A stretch of DNA of 64,000 bases, taken from the NCBI GenBank assembly GCA_018806985.1, contig JADANN010000263.1, positions 1 through 64,000 on the forward strand, read 5' to 3'. This DNA comes from Angiostrongylus vasorum (taxonomy: Eukaryota; Nematoda; Chromadorea; Rhabditida; Metastrongylidae). Positions 20,650 through 31,484 of this stretch are shown here, in pieces (the first letter of the stretch is position 1; each line of letters begins with the position of its first letter). The position numbers and the translations under genes were made by a program. A model generated the notes under the pieces. It was not told where the DNA came from and made no database searches. It saw only the letters and a program-made list of their open reading frames with translations.

Positions 20650-20852
20650 CTGGAACTGTAACTCGACAAGGTTCCCGTGCAAAGCCCTCGCTCTGGATAA
20701 CATCGGACTTTGCAACCATTTCAGTCGTTTCATATATTTCTGATTAAGACGAGGCACATCCCAGACTCTAGAAATTACGCACGAGAATGTCCTCTTAATC
20801 TCAGATAGTACAGTGCCGCGTAAAACTTTGAAGGGCTACATTTATCGAAACA
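20650..20852 (-). CDS. Exon-like ORF beside the PLE, unidentified
   Basis: About 60 codons open on the minus strand after an acceptor-like GATAAATGTAG: segments FKVLRGTVLSEIKRTFSCVI, RVWDVPRLNQKYMKRLKWLQ and PMLSRARALHGNLVELQ. It stops at the PLE end. It lies on the same strand as, and upstream of, the CDC14-like exons, but it does not resemble the CDC14 N-terminal domain. It may be a host exon cut off by the insertion, or chance. Confidence 0.3.
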
Positions 20853-21004
20853 TTGGCTAGGTTCTCCTCTCAGACATTCCGTTGTGTTTCAGATTAGATT
20901 CAAACACCTCTAAGAGGAATTCTATTTTCAGACAGAAATTACACCTCTGGTGTCACTCACAACACATCACAAAGCATTCGAATATGTTTCTTTTTCAAAT
21001 AACT

Positions 21005-21465
21005 TACTTGTTACTTGAATGGCTCATCGTCACTAGTTGTGCCGGTCCCAGCATAATCTCCATTTTTCGGAGATTTGCTGGTTAAGCCATTGTGGTTCCC
21101 TGGAGTCCCTAAGTCAGCCTGGCCAAAGTCTACCCCAAGTCTACCCCCAATACAGGGTCCACCACCGTCCTGGTATCAAAGTCGCATGGTGGTAAATCTC
21201 CCTTGATGCACAAGGGCTGCGACCACCACAAGCAGTTGGAGCCTTTGTGCATCAGAGGGAGATTTAACAACATGGGAATTTGATAACAGGACGGCGGTGG
21301 ATCCTGGTATAGCTTTACTCTTAGCTAAACTTTCTGACGGAAACACCGGACTTCTCAGCTTGGGATACCCTGCCAGATAATGAAACCTCCGCTGTACGTC
21401 GCAGTCCGAATCCCTAGGGAACACCTCCCAGCCACGATGAGGCGGTGAACCGTTGCGAGGATTAT
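21005..21465 (+). repeat. Family B repeat, copy 2, with internal palindrome
   Basis: Same landmarks as copy 1 (CAGCTTGGGATACCCTGCC, CACGATGAGGCGGTGAACCG). The middle contains two opposed copies of one segment: 21152-21220 and 21243-21316 form ~68-bp inverted arms around TGGATCC / GGTCCACCACCG and AAATCTCCC. Confidence 0.65.
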
Positions 21466-21779
21466 TCAAATAAGTGATATTTAATGACGAATTTATGGTA
21501 GCGTAGAATAAATAACATAGCTTTGCAGCCATTAGAAGCGGCTTTTTTCTGTCTTGATGTGTTTCTTGGATCATTTGCTGCTATATGGCCTCCTCTGCAA
21601 ATAGCCATAGGAAGACCATAAATGACAGACCAACCGCTGAAAATCGTTTGAGCAATGAATTTGTTTCCAGCTTGTTGTTTTCTTCCAGAGATTGTTGGAT
21701 AAAGGTTAATTAACACGACGAATGTAGCCGAGTTTCGAAAAGAAGTTTTTTAGCGAGCCGAAGACAAATTTTAAAACCT

Positions 21780-22445
21780 TGTTTTATTTATTTATGTGAT
21801 CTTATAAACTGATCTTCTTTTGCTGATCCGAGGTTGGTATAGCTGTTCGTTGACGTTGTCCTTGTTGTTGGTGTTGTTTGTCGATGGCTGACGTTTCGGC
21901 GATTTCGCCTTCCTCGGAGCCTGGACGTATTTTATATTAGAATACCTTAGTTATTAGGTGTAAAAGGCTAAAGTATTAATGAAGATCAAAGTTTTAAATA
22001 GATGGTGGGTTAGGATGCTACGGTCATACTGAAAGGCTACTCACCGTGATGTAACGAGTGGGACTGGCCCACGCGTTATTCACGTGGGGTCGCGAGCACG
22101 ACACACCCCGGGGTCAAAATATCATTTTGAAATAGGGCGCCAGGTCACGTGTGATAGTGAGGCATTCGTCTTTCTGGTTCATCTTTGGATTTTTGAAATT
22201 TATCCAGGGCGCTTCAAGAGTTTTGCGCGTTGATGTTTTCGACTCCTGCGCTAGGACCCGTGCAGTCACTTCAAAATCATCGCCGTTGTGCTTTTGTGCC
22301 CTATGCGTACCTAGAGGAGTGTTTTGACGAATTTTAGCTTTCCCATCTAGATGTTCTTTTATGCGGACACAAAGTTGTCCACCCGTTTCCCCAATATATT
22401 CCTCACCGCATGCGTTACATGAGTTACTACATAGTTCCGTGGCCT
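21780..22445 (-). mobile_element. 5'-truncated Penelope-like element, divergent subfamily
   Basis: Minus strand. 22190-22445 encodes CNACGEEYIGETGGQLCVRI and KEHLDGKAKIRQNTPLGTHR, then ESKTSTRKTLEAPWINFKNP. This is a GIY-YIG endonuclease end that differs clearly from the 16-20 kb elements. The pLTR is at 21780-21930 with an altered hammerhead-like core (minus strand CTCCGAGGAAGGCGAAATCG then CCGAAACGTCAGCC). The RT is absent. Confidence 0.7.
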
Positions 22446-22449
22446 ATCA

Positions 22450-23565
22450 TGTCGTCAACATATTGCTCTCAGCGTTTGAAACCCTTTTGTAGCTTGCTGT
22501 TGTTTCACTAGCCTCTAACACTTTGCATTGTCATATGATGTCAATAATCTATCAAGGCAATTGTAAAGGAATAACAGTAAATCAGCAGCAAGCAGACACG
22601 TTCGACTAAAGGTTTTTGTATACTTCTAGCGCAGAATAAAGTTCTTCCAGCAACCATCATAAAACCTTTGTTGCATTAGCCATCGAATTAATTCAAAACT
22701 TGCAGCTAAAAACCTTTTATGCATCAAAATAAACTGCCTAATCTAAACGAATTAAAGATAACTCACCTGGCTCAGCTCATCAAGTAGCACGTGGGTCACG
22801 CGTGAAACACCTGTGCGTTAATGTGTCGTTCAAATAGTGCAAGTTTCTTAATCTCGTTGTGTTCTTAATGTTGTAGCACACCATAAATCAGTCTCAGTGA
22901 TCAAACGTGAGGTAAATGTCGCTACTGTGTGCCGAACAGTTCTTTAGTTACGATAAAGTAAGCCAGATTTCTGGTGAGTGATGGCTTAGAATAACGAAAT
23001 TGTGCCGTTTGAAATAGGTCAGGGCCATAGAGGAGGGTTCGAAGTAGAACACATTAAAATGTTCTTTGTTGATCTTTCGAAAACGATGTGTTTAGACCAA
23101 TATTCTGAGGATGACGATTTGCTCATTTCATAAGTCGTCTGTTGGATGAGTTTCGAGTTCACTGTTTTCTTAATAACATTATGAAGGGGTTTTAGCAGTG
23201 GACTTTGCCAAATGTTGTTGAATTTGTTGTTAATTCTGCACAGAAATGAAATAGGTTTAACGAAGCCTTAAGTTGCCAGTGATAGTAAAAAGTCGACTAT
23301 AACCTATCCCTACTTAAAAAGAGTATGAGTATACGCAGTTTCGAGACAACTTTCCAGATTTAGTGCACTGACGGTGTTTCATGGCCTTCCTTGGTTGTTA
23401 TGATGAACCCAAACGGCTTCTAACTTTTGTTTATCTTTCTGACATTTAGCGCCATATTGTTGTTGGTAAGGAGTGGAAAGTCCGCCAACACTTCGTGCAG
23501 CATTTCCGTGTAATATTACTCCGAAAAACATAAGGTGGTGATCCCTAACTGCAATGCACGCTAAC
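22450..23565. other. No feature seen
   Basis: AT-rich; no exon, repeat or RNA gene recognised. Confidence 0.35.
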
Positions 23566-23569
23566 TTAT

Positions 23570-23800
23570 GTCTTAGTTTTTGACAGAGAACTTGATCATG
23601 TACACAAGAAGGATAAGGTACGAAGTCATCGGACTGCCTGAGACGAGAGGACGCCACCTATTCATTGCCGTCCATGCTACCGATGAACGACTAGCCCTCG
23701 GAGCCTACAACAATAGAATAAGTGGAGGCGTCGGAGCACTCGTCAACGCCAATTAAAATATGGGCATCGGTTCATTCGAACAACTAACAACGTGTCGTAA
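23570..23800 (+). mobile_element. RTE endonuclease fragment
   Basis: Plus strand with frameshifts: REDATYSLPSML then SLGAYNNRISGGVGALVNAN and GIGSFEQLTT, matching the RTE APE domain between the conserved ETRR and SFEQLTTR motifs. The opposite-strand frame here is a shadow. Confidence 0.55.
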
Positions 23801-23804
23801 GTGT

Positions 23805-24555
23805 ATTGTTGAATAGATGTATATTAATACCGACTTTAACCATCATCGTCGCCTAGTCACCCACATCAAGCTTATAACGAAGAAAAAAATCACAACATTC
23901 TACACGAAACTAAATGAGTCTTACTGGAATGGTCACATGTTTTTAAAATCACAATTGTTTACGCTAGTATTAACAGTAAACCCGCGAAGAAACCTTTACT
24001 TTTCTCATAGCAAGGTGGGAAAATTGGAATAGTACTCAACATCTCCACAGCTGGAAATGGTCGAGATGAAGCGACGGACATGACGAGTTTCCAAGAGCAC
24101 AAGGGAAACAAAAAAAAAGATTAAAAAAATTCCCAGTTCAGACTCCTTTTGTCTCCAGCATTCTGCCTGGCTTAACATACCCGTCAGATACCTGGTCGCT
24201 TAATTAGCAGTATGAATGACCACTTAACGCTATTAAACACGTAGTTGAGAGGGCAGCATCTTCTGCGCAAGATAAATGTGATTTACTAAAATGCTCGCAT
24301 GGTTTTTAAAGTCTTAGTGTTTCACACCGATATTAACAGAAGAAGCGAGAGAAAATCCTTAATTAATCTCACAACAAGAAAGACGAATTTGATACTACTC
24401 AACATCTCAGCAGCGGAAAGTGGGCGAGAAGAACTGAATGACTTCACGAACTTTCAAGAGCATAGGAAAAGCAGACAAAAAGGTAAAAAACCCAAATTTG
24501 GGTCGATTTTTTACCTTAGTGTTCTATCTGGCTTAACTTTTCTGTCACATTTTGA
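23805..24555. other. No feature seen
   Basis: AT-rich. Two similar ~100-bp stretches (24030-24230 and 24390-24545, sharing AACATCTC-CAGC-GGAAA ... GTCTCCAGC / GTTCTATCTGGCTTAAC) suggest an older decayed repeat. Confidence 0.3.
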
Positions 24556-24559
24556 CTTA

Positions 24560-24845
24560 TTATTTACTGCCCACTCTTTTTTAGTGGCAGGGTATGTATT
24601 GCGAAATATAACTTTGATGATGCTGAGATATTTGCAAAACTCCGGACCGCAGGTGTCTGCGGTGGGGGAACGAACGCACTATTGTCCTTTCCGGGGAGTA
24701 GCGTGCTCACCACCACACCGTGCGGGTCCTTCGTTTCGCCTGTCTCTCAGCTAGTTCTATTGATCTTTTGCCATCAGCAATCACCAATAAATAATAAGTC
24801 AAAATTGTGATTATAACTGCAGCCTCAGCTTAACTGGGTTCGTTG
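24560..24845 (+). repeat. Family C repeat, single copy
   Basis: Contains TTTTTAGTGGCAGGGTATG, GATGCTGAGATATTTGCAAA, CCGCAGGTGTCTGCGGTGGG and TTCGTTTCGCCTGTCTCTCA. The tail is CAAAATTGTGATTATAACTG then CAGCCTCAGCTTAACTGGGT. Confidence 0.65.
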
Positions 24846-25020
24846 CCGATATTCTGTCACATACCTGGTTGCTTCATGAGCTGTATAAATGGCCACTTAA
24901 TTCTATAAATCACGCAGTTCAGTGGGCAGGATTCCGTATTAAGGAAGTTAGAGAGGATTTCTCAAGTTCTGAACTACGATAACGACTAAACATTAAAGAA
25001 ACCACTACACATGCCAGAAT

Positions 25021-25383
25021 ATGGAAGACCAACCGGGCAGGAACGGTGATATCTTTCGGGGGGCTGACGAACATAATATGCCGAGCGTTATCAAGCGCTC
25101 AGCTGGAAACCTACCAACTCGTCAGTCAAATTTCTTCTCGAAGATTCTTAAAGTAAAATACGGTGCACAGCGGTTCACAGAATCAATTGGGATATTATTC
25201 AACCTTACAGAGACGACAGATGAGTTTACCGATGCCCGCTCGACAGAGTCCGCCGGAAACACGGTGACCATTGGAACAGAAATTATAAATTCTGTGGGCA
25301 ACATGCAAACTGGTTTTATTGTTGTTTTTAACCAGGATCCACAAAATTTCTCCAATAATAAAACAAAAGGCGTCATATTTTAA
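25021..25383 (+). CDS. Unidentified 120-codon ORF
   Basis: One of the longest frames here outside recognised repeats. The peptide includes PTRQSNFFSKILKVKYGAQR, FTESIGILFNLTETTDEFTD and GNTVTIGTEIINSVGNMQTG. GC content is higher than in the flanks. No signal peptide or known domain; an opposite-strand frame of 84 codons overlaps. It could be a single-exon gene, an exon (acceptor-like CACATGCCAG lies just upstream) or a remnant of an unrecognised element. Confidence 0.3.
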   Translation: MEDQPGRNGDIFRGADEHNMPSVIKRSAGNLPTRQSNFFSKILKVKYGAQRFTESIGILFNLTETTDEFTDARSTESAGNTVTIGTEIINSVGNMQTGFIVVFNQDPQNFSNNKTKGVIF

Positions 25384-25528
25384 TGATTTAAAGATGTTTT
25401 ATACATGAAAATTTTCAGCAAAAACATAACTGTTACATTAGATAACGGACTGATTTCTAGCGACCGCCCACCGGTCTATGCGATGTGAATGTACTGGTTT
25501 CGATAAAAAGTTGGTACGTGAAAAAGAA

Positions 25529-25800
25529 TAAAGGTCTCGGTGTCGATCAATCCCTGAGGGAAGCGCCATGCATTCGACTTCATCAAGCATCGTTTGGAGG
25601 TGATTGAATGCACATCTGGCCTTTACAATGACCCGCGGTGGCCTAGCGATGTAACGAGCTAGTGGTGCCATCCTAACAAACAAGTCTGGTACCAATTTGT
25701 CGACCCCGGAGAGATAGCTTGCTTGGCCATAGGCGCGTAGATCGATTCCACATGCGTGTTGCAGGACGCCTCCGACCACTGCTTCACACGCGGCCTTCAG
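25529..25800 (-). repeat. Family D tRNA-derived SINE, copy 1
   Basis: Minus orientation: tRNA-like head at 25740-25795 (A-box-like GAAGCAGTGGTCGGAGG, then TGGAATCGATC as B-box-like), body TCCGGGGTCGACAAATTGGT, end at TCAGGGATTGATCGACACCG. Confidence 0.7.
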
Positions 25801-25804
25801 AGAA

Positions 25805-26925
25805 AGGAAACATCTACACATATGGAGGAGGGATCGTAAGCTGTAAATAGTTTTACATGTTCTGAAACGAAGAAGTATGGCATTGTGGCAGTTAGTTCAC
25901 TGCAATCGAACATTTCATGTGTGTTTTTAAAACTTCCGACCAACCAGTTTATATGCTCCAAACCCCCATAGATTTATGGGAGCTTTCCGCAGACAATTAC
26001 TTGCGGATCGTAGAAGAATGAGGTACTTCATTTTTTTCTGGTTGCCAGATTGAAGCAAAGTCTGTATTGGGCGTCACCCATAAAACCGCTCCTCTTCACG
26101 CATCCCAAAGTTCTCAACAATTTTCTAAATTGAGCTCTAATTTAATATTTACTGCCTATTGTTCTTTCAGGGATGAGGTATTATGTGAAACACGACCTCA
26201 CTGATGCTGCGACATAAGCGTAACTCAGGCCCCAAGCCGAGTTTTATTTAATATCTGCCTGTACTCACTCACCAACACTCTTGTAGAAACACTGAGATCG
26301 AAAAATTGTTAATGAGTAGCAAAAAGCAGTCCTGAAGTAATCCTAAATCGAACAGGAAAAAGACGTATGTTGAGTACTGAACAAATCAAAAGAACACTGC
26401 TTATTTCCGTTTCTAGGCATTATTGGCAAACTAAAGAATAGAAATGCTAAGGGTTACGTGGCGTAGTGTGGCAGTCACGGGCTTGAGCGCATTTTTATTG
26501 GCAATCATTTTTCAACTAGACTCTAAAAAGTCAACTGTGAAGCCTTCCTTTTTACTGTGACACGGAATAATAATAAATTCGATAGAATATTGCTTATCAC
26601 AAAATGCTTTGCTACGCCTGATTTCAACTAACTGCTGCCCTTAAGTTTCGGCGATTGTCCACAACCACCCATCCTTCCAATGTGAGTTTTCATAGTCGCA
26701 GTGAGTCGAATCCAGTGTAGTGGAGCATCATTCCAATAAAGTGATCTTACTCGGCCATTACCCAGTATATACCGAAGACATATTTTTTTGTCAAAAGTTG
26801 TTAAGGAACAGAATGAAAGAAAAATTGAGATAAGCAGAATGCAAAAAAATGAAGGTTCCTACACGAATGGCTTTCAGAAATACTGAATTAGTAATCCACG
26901 TTTTTCAATATATATGTTCTTACGA
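25805..26925. other. Mostly unassigned; family C scrap
   Basis: 26145-26215 matches the left end of family C (TTTACTGCCTATTGTTCTTT, then GGTATTATGTGAAA). Otherwise nothing recognised. Confidence 0.35.
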
Positions 26926-26929
26926 ACTG

Positions 26930-27630
26930 CTATTTCGTTTAGCTAACATGAGGTTGGCATAGGCGTTCTTGTTGTTGTCGTCATCGTTATTCAATGGTTG
27001 ACGTTTCGCCGACTTCGCTTTCTTCAGAGCCTGAACCTACCATGTGTAACAGTAGCCCCATCATTTGGTGAACTCCATAGTATTAATGAAGATCCAGCTT
27101 ATGAATAGATGCCAATTTTTGAAACTACCGTTCTGTTGGACCGCCCGTGTGTTGCTCACGAGTGATGATAAGTGAACGCAATTTTCTGAGTTGCACAAGC
27201 GACCATAGAGGCAATTACGAACTAGCCGACGGTGCAGGGTATTGAGTGTGTGGTCAACACCTGTCACATAACTTTCAAGACCACTTCTTCTGAGGCACCT
27301 CTTAATGGCGTAACTTATTTCGTTTGATACGAATGATAGCTTGAAAGAAATCTTATTTGGGTTTTCAACATTCTTTTGGAAAACAACCCTACCTTTTGGT
27401 CTGACCCAAGTGGCTGTTGCCTCGAAGCCATTGTAAATGGCTACTTTTTTGTGTCAAATTTAGCGATTCCTTCTTTTGCTCTTCTCCTGTACACACATTT
27501 TTTAGACTTTCGGTTGTTTTTTGATGAGAGCTTTTTCTACAGGTAAAGGATCAGAGGAAAGGTAATGCACTAGTATATTTTTACCACTTGGTTTTCGATA
27601 CCATTTTGTTATGTAGTTAGTTTCTAAAAG
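26930..27630 (-). mobile_element. Penelope-like element lacking its endonuclease
   Basis: Minus strand. 27270-27625 encodes RT thumb and linker (SGKNILVHYLSSDPLPVEKA, then EISYAIKRCLRRSGLE), followed by TLHRRLVRNCLYGRLCNSEN at 27180-27240. The sequence then passes directly into the pLTR (26930-27040), so the GIY-YIG domain is missing. The pLTR has a good hammerhead-like core at 26996-27032. Confidence 0.7.
26996..27032 (-). ncRNA. Hammerhead-ribozyme-like motif
   Basis: Minus strand AGGCTCTGAAGAAAGCGAAG then TCGGCGAAACGTCAACC. CTGAAGA, hairpin, GAAA and GTC are kept although the hairpin sequence differs from the 15-20 kb copies. Confidence 0.5.
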
Positions 27631-27639
27631 CTTTATTAG

Positions 27640-28190
27640 CTTTAGCTTTTCTTTTTGTTATCAATTTTTCTTTGTTCTCATTACTAACGTCAGTGTGATC
27701 AGCGGCATACAGAAACCGTTCAGTAGTGTGGACTGAGAGCCTTCAGTTTTTCAAGGATTTCATTTTGTCTATGTCTCTCTTCGCTTGTTTTTTTTATATC
27801 ATTGTATCATTGCATTGCATCAAACTGTTTTATCATTTCTGTGAAGTCGACAACCACCTCTATCAGCCTGCGAAAATATCCGTAGGTGATCAGACCGGCG
27901 TTTTTGCAAAAACTAACGGCGGCTTATCTCCAATATTAGATGATCTTCTTGTTGCCTATGAGAGTTTGTCATAAACAGACCCCTCCGAACTCCAGATCTA
28001 TCTCGCATAAGTGCTAATCTGAAGTTCATTCTGTGAGATCATTCGCAATTGGGTACAGTTCGACTCCCAAGTAGAATGTTACATACAGGTGCCTGGTGAA
28101 TAAGCAAGCTGCCAGCAAATGTTGGAAAACGGAGTATTTCATCAAAGCTACTCAATTCCGCCAAAAAATGCTAGCTATAGGATTTCTTAC
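27640..28190. other. No feature seen
   Basis: T-rich. An 82-codon frame at 27726-27974 begins with a hydrophobic stretch but shows no splice sites or family resemblance. Confidence 0.3.
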
Positions 28191-28194
28191 GTTT

Positions 28195-28500
28195 AAAAGA
28201 ATGAAAAGATCAAAGGTTTGGCGTTGATTAATCCCGGATGGATGCGTTATGCGTCCAAAATTCATAGAACATCATGGAGAGGTTGACCGCACGTCTGGCC
28301 TATAAGAGGGGTTGGTGACGATGGCCTAGCTATGTATCAATTCAATTTAGTATTGCTATCTTCCAAGAGAAGTCTCGTAGTTGCTTGCCGTTTACGAACG
28401 GATAGACTATCTTTTTTAGCCTGGGAGGTGGGATGGAACCAGGTAGCAGTGTAGATTGTAGGATGCCTCTAGCCACTGCTCCACACGCTGGGAGTTCTTC
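28195..28500 (-). repeat. Family D tRNA-derived SINE, copy 2
   Basis: Minus-strand head GTGTGGAGCAGTGGCTAGAG and CCTGGTTCCATCCCACC at 28425-28495. Body end ATTAATCCCGGATGG at 28227-28242. Confidence 0.6.
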
Positions 28501-28699
28501 AGTGTCGAAATGCGATCTAATGCTGAGTAATCATATTTCGAATAGTCACTGGGTAGCTGAGTAGTCAATTCATAATACCCAGGCGGCGAAGGATCTCGAT
28601 GCATTTGCCTAAAACACCAACTTAAATAAACTTATGATAAGCCAGAGGCATGCCAGTTACCCATGGCAACTTTATCACGGATGTCAAAATAAAAGGTCT

Positions 28700-29115
28700 C
28701 ATATAGAAAGTCTAGAGCACTTCCATTCCCTCGTGCGAACGGAACCTACGGACTCGTTCTTCTTACTTCCATCATACACAAAGCTCTTTCCAACTTTTCG
28801 CACGTGGGCTCCACTCCACTGCTCTTTCAGGATTTTAGGCATCTTTATCAATTTCGACGAACGTCCGTTCAATCGATTTTTTCTGGAATCCGAGTCAGAG
28901 CATTCCCGTCGTTGGATGTTGGTCCAGTCGATTTTTTCTGCAATCCGAGTCAGAGCATTCCTATTTTGACTGTAGAGGGCGAACTTTTTTGGAGACACAA
29001 CTGTAACCAACACCGCTGCTCTGGAAAGATGAGAGGGTTGGTGAGTCTGAAGCAAGGTCGAGCCGGTACCGCGTTCGTGATGATCGGTGTCGCTACCACT
29101 GCGCTTCATACCTCA
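28700..29115 (-). repeat. Family A SINE-like repeat, copy 4, with internal duplication
   Basis: Minus-strand head at 29030-29105 (AAGCGCAGTGGTAGCGACA, A box; CCGGCTCGACCTTG, B box). The body holds a direct duplication: TCGATTTTTTCTGGAATCCG at 28872 and TCGATTTTTTCTGCAATCCG at 28928, each followed by AGTCAGAGCATTCC. Confidence 0.65.
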
Positions 29116-29315
29116 TTGTTGTTTTTATTGCTATTAAAATGCAACTACCATTTTTACTCTTTCATATTGATGATGACCTTTTTGTGGAAATCTTGTTTGA
29201 ACAGTATGACTACTAAGGAGCTGCTCAAAGAGAGAAAAAAAGTAGAGCCACAATAAACCTAACAGGGCTGCCGATAAATAATTTTCTTTATTTTCTATGA
29301 AAATAAAAATAAAAA

Positions 29316-29503
29316 ATATTTTTCCACCCTTGTTATATGCGACCCTCATTCTTATCTACTGTGTGCATCCCAGAATTTCTCACATTCCATTCGTTTCCTC
29401 GCATTCATCATCCACTAAGGCCCTCCAAATCTAACATGTGACTTTACCTGCTGTTTGAAGAATTTCATTTCATCTTGATGGTCGAAGAATTCTGGTCGAG
29501 TTG
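29316..29503 (-). repeat. Family A repeat, headless copy 5
   Basis: Body and T/A-rich left end only (CATCATCCACTAAGGCCCTC). It joins directly to RTE sequence at 29505 where its tRNA-like head would be expected. Confidence 0.5.
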
Positions 29504-29504
29504 A

Positions 29505-29672
29505 TTCTCAATCGAGTCCTTACAAAGAACACACGCTTCCGTGCCCACTTTTTCGACTGCACTATTCTTCCTGCCTTAACGAATGCGTCAGAAACCTACT
29601 CGCTGCATAAGCGGTGTGCAAGATCACTCAGCGTTATTGAACGCTCATTCGAAAGGACGATGCCTAGGAATA
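29505..29672 (+). mobile_element. RTE fragment, upstream half of an interrupted element
   Basis: Encodes RVLTKNTRFRAHFFDCTILP and ALTNASETYSLHKRCARSLS, then ERSFERTMPR: the RTE thumb. It continues at 30073 after a family C insertion. GATGCCTAGGAATA at the break (29659-29672) is repeated on the other side. Confidence 0.8.
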
Positions 29673-30072
29673 ATCACAATTTTAACTTTTTATTTACTGC
29701 CTACTGTATTTTTCAAAGGCAGGGTATACTGCGAAATATAACTTCAATGATGCTGAGATATATATTGACGCAATATACCCTGCCGTTAAAAAAAAAGAGT
29801 AGGCAGTAAATAATAAGTTAAAATTGTGATTATAACTGCAGCCTCAGCTTAACTGGGTTCGTTGCCGATTTGGGCCCCCCCCCCAGATCAATCCCGCTGA
29901 CGGGTGATTACTGATGGCAAAAGATCGAAAGAACTAGCTGAGAGACAGGCGGAAACGAAGGACCCACATGGTGTGGTGGTGAGCGAGTTATCCCCCGGAA
30001 AGGACAATAGCGCGTTCGTTCTCCACCGCAAACACCTGCTGTTCGGAGTTTTGCAAATATCTCAGCATCATT
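29673..30072. repeat. Family C repeat inserted in an RTE
   Basis: A 400-bp insertion bounded by GATGCCTAGGAATA (29659-29672) and GATGCTAGGAATA (30073-30085), a target-site duplication of about 13 bp. The left part is an inverted repeat: ATCACAATTTTAAC...TTTACTGCCTACT at 29673-29705 against AGTAGGCAGTAAATAATAAG ... AAAATTGTGAT at 29797-29832. The right part is a full minus-oriented unit with GTGTGGTGGTGAGCGAG and GCGTTCGTTCTCC as tRNA-like boxes. An 11-C run occurs at about 29874-29884. Confidence 0.8.
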
Positions 30073-30490
30073 GATGCTAGGAATATTCCGTGTCACGCAA
30101 GCGAGGGAGGGGATCCGAAGCTCCGATCTACGTCAACGATCAAAAATCAAAGGCGCTTCCCGTACGCCAAACTGACAATGATTAAGTAGGCCAGACACGC
30201 AATGCGCATGAACGACAATCGATGAACAACAGCCACTGGTGACTGGATTCCTCGGGATGTCAACCATACTCGAGAGGACATCCGACCCGATAGTCAGGGT
30301 TCTTCACGAAGATCCTGGAAGAAAGATATGATGCTCAACGAGTCCCTGGAGCAAGCAGAACCCGCGGGGCTATTCTTCCAAGCAACAAGGAAGAGTGGAG
30401 GATTTACTGGCACCCGCTTGAGTCACTCAACCATCAATGAAACGACGGGTGATACAAGTGATGCACGTAAGAAAAGTTCCTGAAGCTAGC
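30073..30490 (+). mobile_element. RTE C-terminal fragment, downstream half
   Basis: Continues the element broken at 29672: LGIFRVTQAREGIRSSDLRQ, then RSKIKGAS, then frameshifted DDWIPRDV-, GRKI- and EEWRIYWHPLESL-type segments. Ends near the CGACGGGTGATACAAGTGATG tail, as in the RTE copy at 53.8 kb. Confidence 0.75.
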
Positions 30491-30494
30491 TCAA

Positions 30495-31380
30495 AAACGA
30501 CCTAGTTTCGCGAAGAGCACTAAGCTTCTGTGCGACTCTAGTATTCCGCTAGATATCATAGACATCGGGTCATGCAGAACCAGTTGAGCCAGACAGAATT
30601 TCGTTAGCCATTTTGCTGCATGGGCAAAATGCATATCGTTTCCAGCGTCATAGAATCTTGTCGAAATGCCTCTTTCTCCTAGTCCTGACTTTTGTCTGGT
30701 ATTAAAAAGCATTTGACAGAATCGCAAGGCATGCAAGCAGTCCAGCATACGCACGTCGATCAAGCAGTGGTCGACTTATCCTACCACAGGAACTTTAGTT
30801 CCTTGTTGTCAGAAGTTATCGGTTTAAATGGATGCTTGGACGGCCCGTCTTCACGAGCTGTGCCCATCCCAGTCAGTGCTTCGGCAATGATGACATGCTT
30901 TGATCTCTTAAACATCTGCAACTGCAAATACGGTTTACTTCGATTACAAAGACGTTCCCATTTGTTTGTTACTAGTCTTGAAGACAGACAACGCAAGTTT
31001 CGAAGTAAGTATTATCGAATATTTATATTGTAATTTATGAGTAGTGTTAGAATAGGTTACGAATAAAAATTTCGACACTTGACCCCCTTTTTCCATGTCA
31101 CACTGCAAATCTACGCAAATACTGGCGGCGTAGAAATTGTCTGCCATTAAAAAGGAGCGCAAACGTGACTACGAGTGGCTACCACAAGTACTCAGAAAGG
31201 TCAATTCGTATGAAATGGTCTTGGTGAATCTACGAAGGAAACATGAATGCGCGAGTATGATTAGCATTATGAAATATGTTATATTTATAAAGCCCAAGAA
31301 GTTAGAAACATTTAGCTTAGGTTTAGCTATTGGTGACGCCTACCCTATTGCTAAGGATTCGCTCAGGAATACCCCGCAGT
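30495..31380. other. Mostly unassigned; family B scrap
   Basis: 30830-30880 matches the first bases of family B (GACGGCCCGTCTTCACGAGC). The rest has frames of 70-120 codons on both strands that do not resemble anything known. Confidence 0.3.
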
Positions 31381-31384
31381 GGAC

Positions 31385-31480
31385 ACATTGTTGTTGGTTC
31401 TATCACGCTCCGCGTGCCAGCGAATCCTTTCATCCTTCCCGCGTCAGCAAATCTGGAACAAACTTGTCTGGGAGAACTGA
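31385..31480 (+). repeat. Family D fragment
   Basis: Contains CTTCCCGCGTCAGCAAATCT and AACTTGTCTGGGAGAACT, decayed family D body. Confidence 0.45.
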
Positions 31481-31484
31481 AAGG

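Noticed and set aside
28804..29256. 150-codon plus-strand ORF
   Set aside because: Falls across a family A SINE with an internal duplication; the frame reflects the repeat, not a gene.
29673..29832. MITE with terminal inverted repeats
   Set aside because: The inverted arms are internal ends of two opposed family C units, and the target duplication is about 13 bp, so a retroposon fits better.
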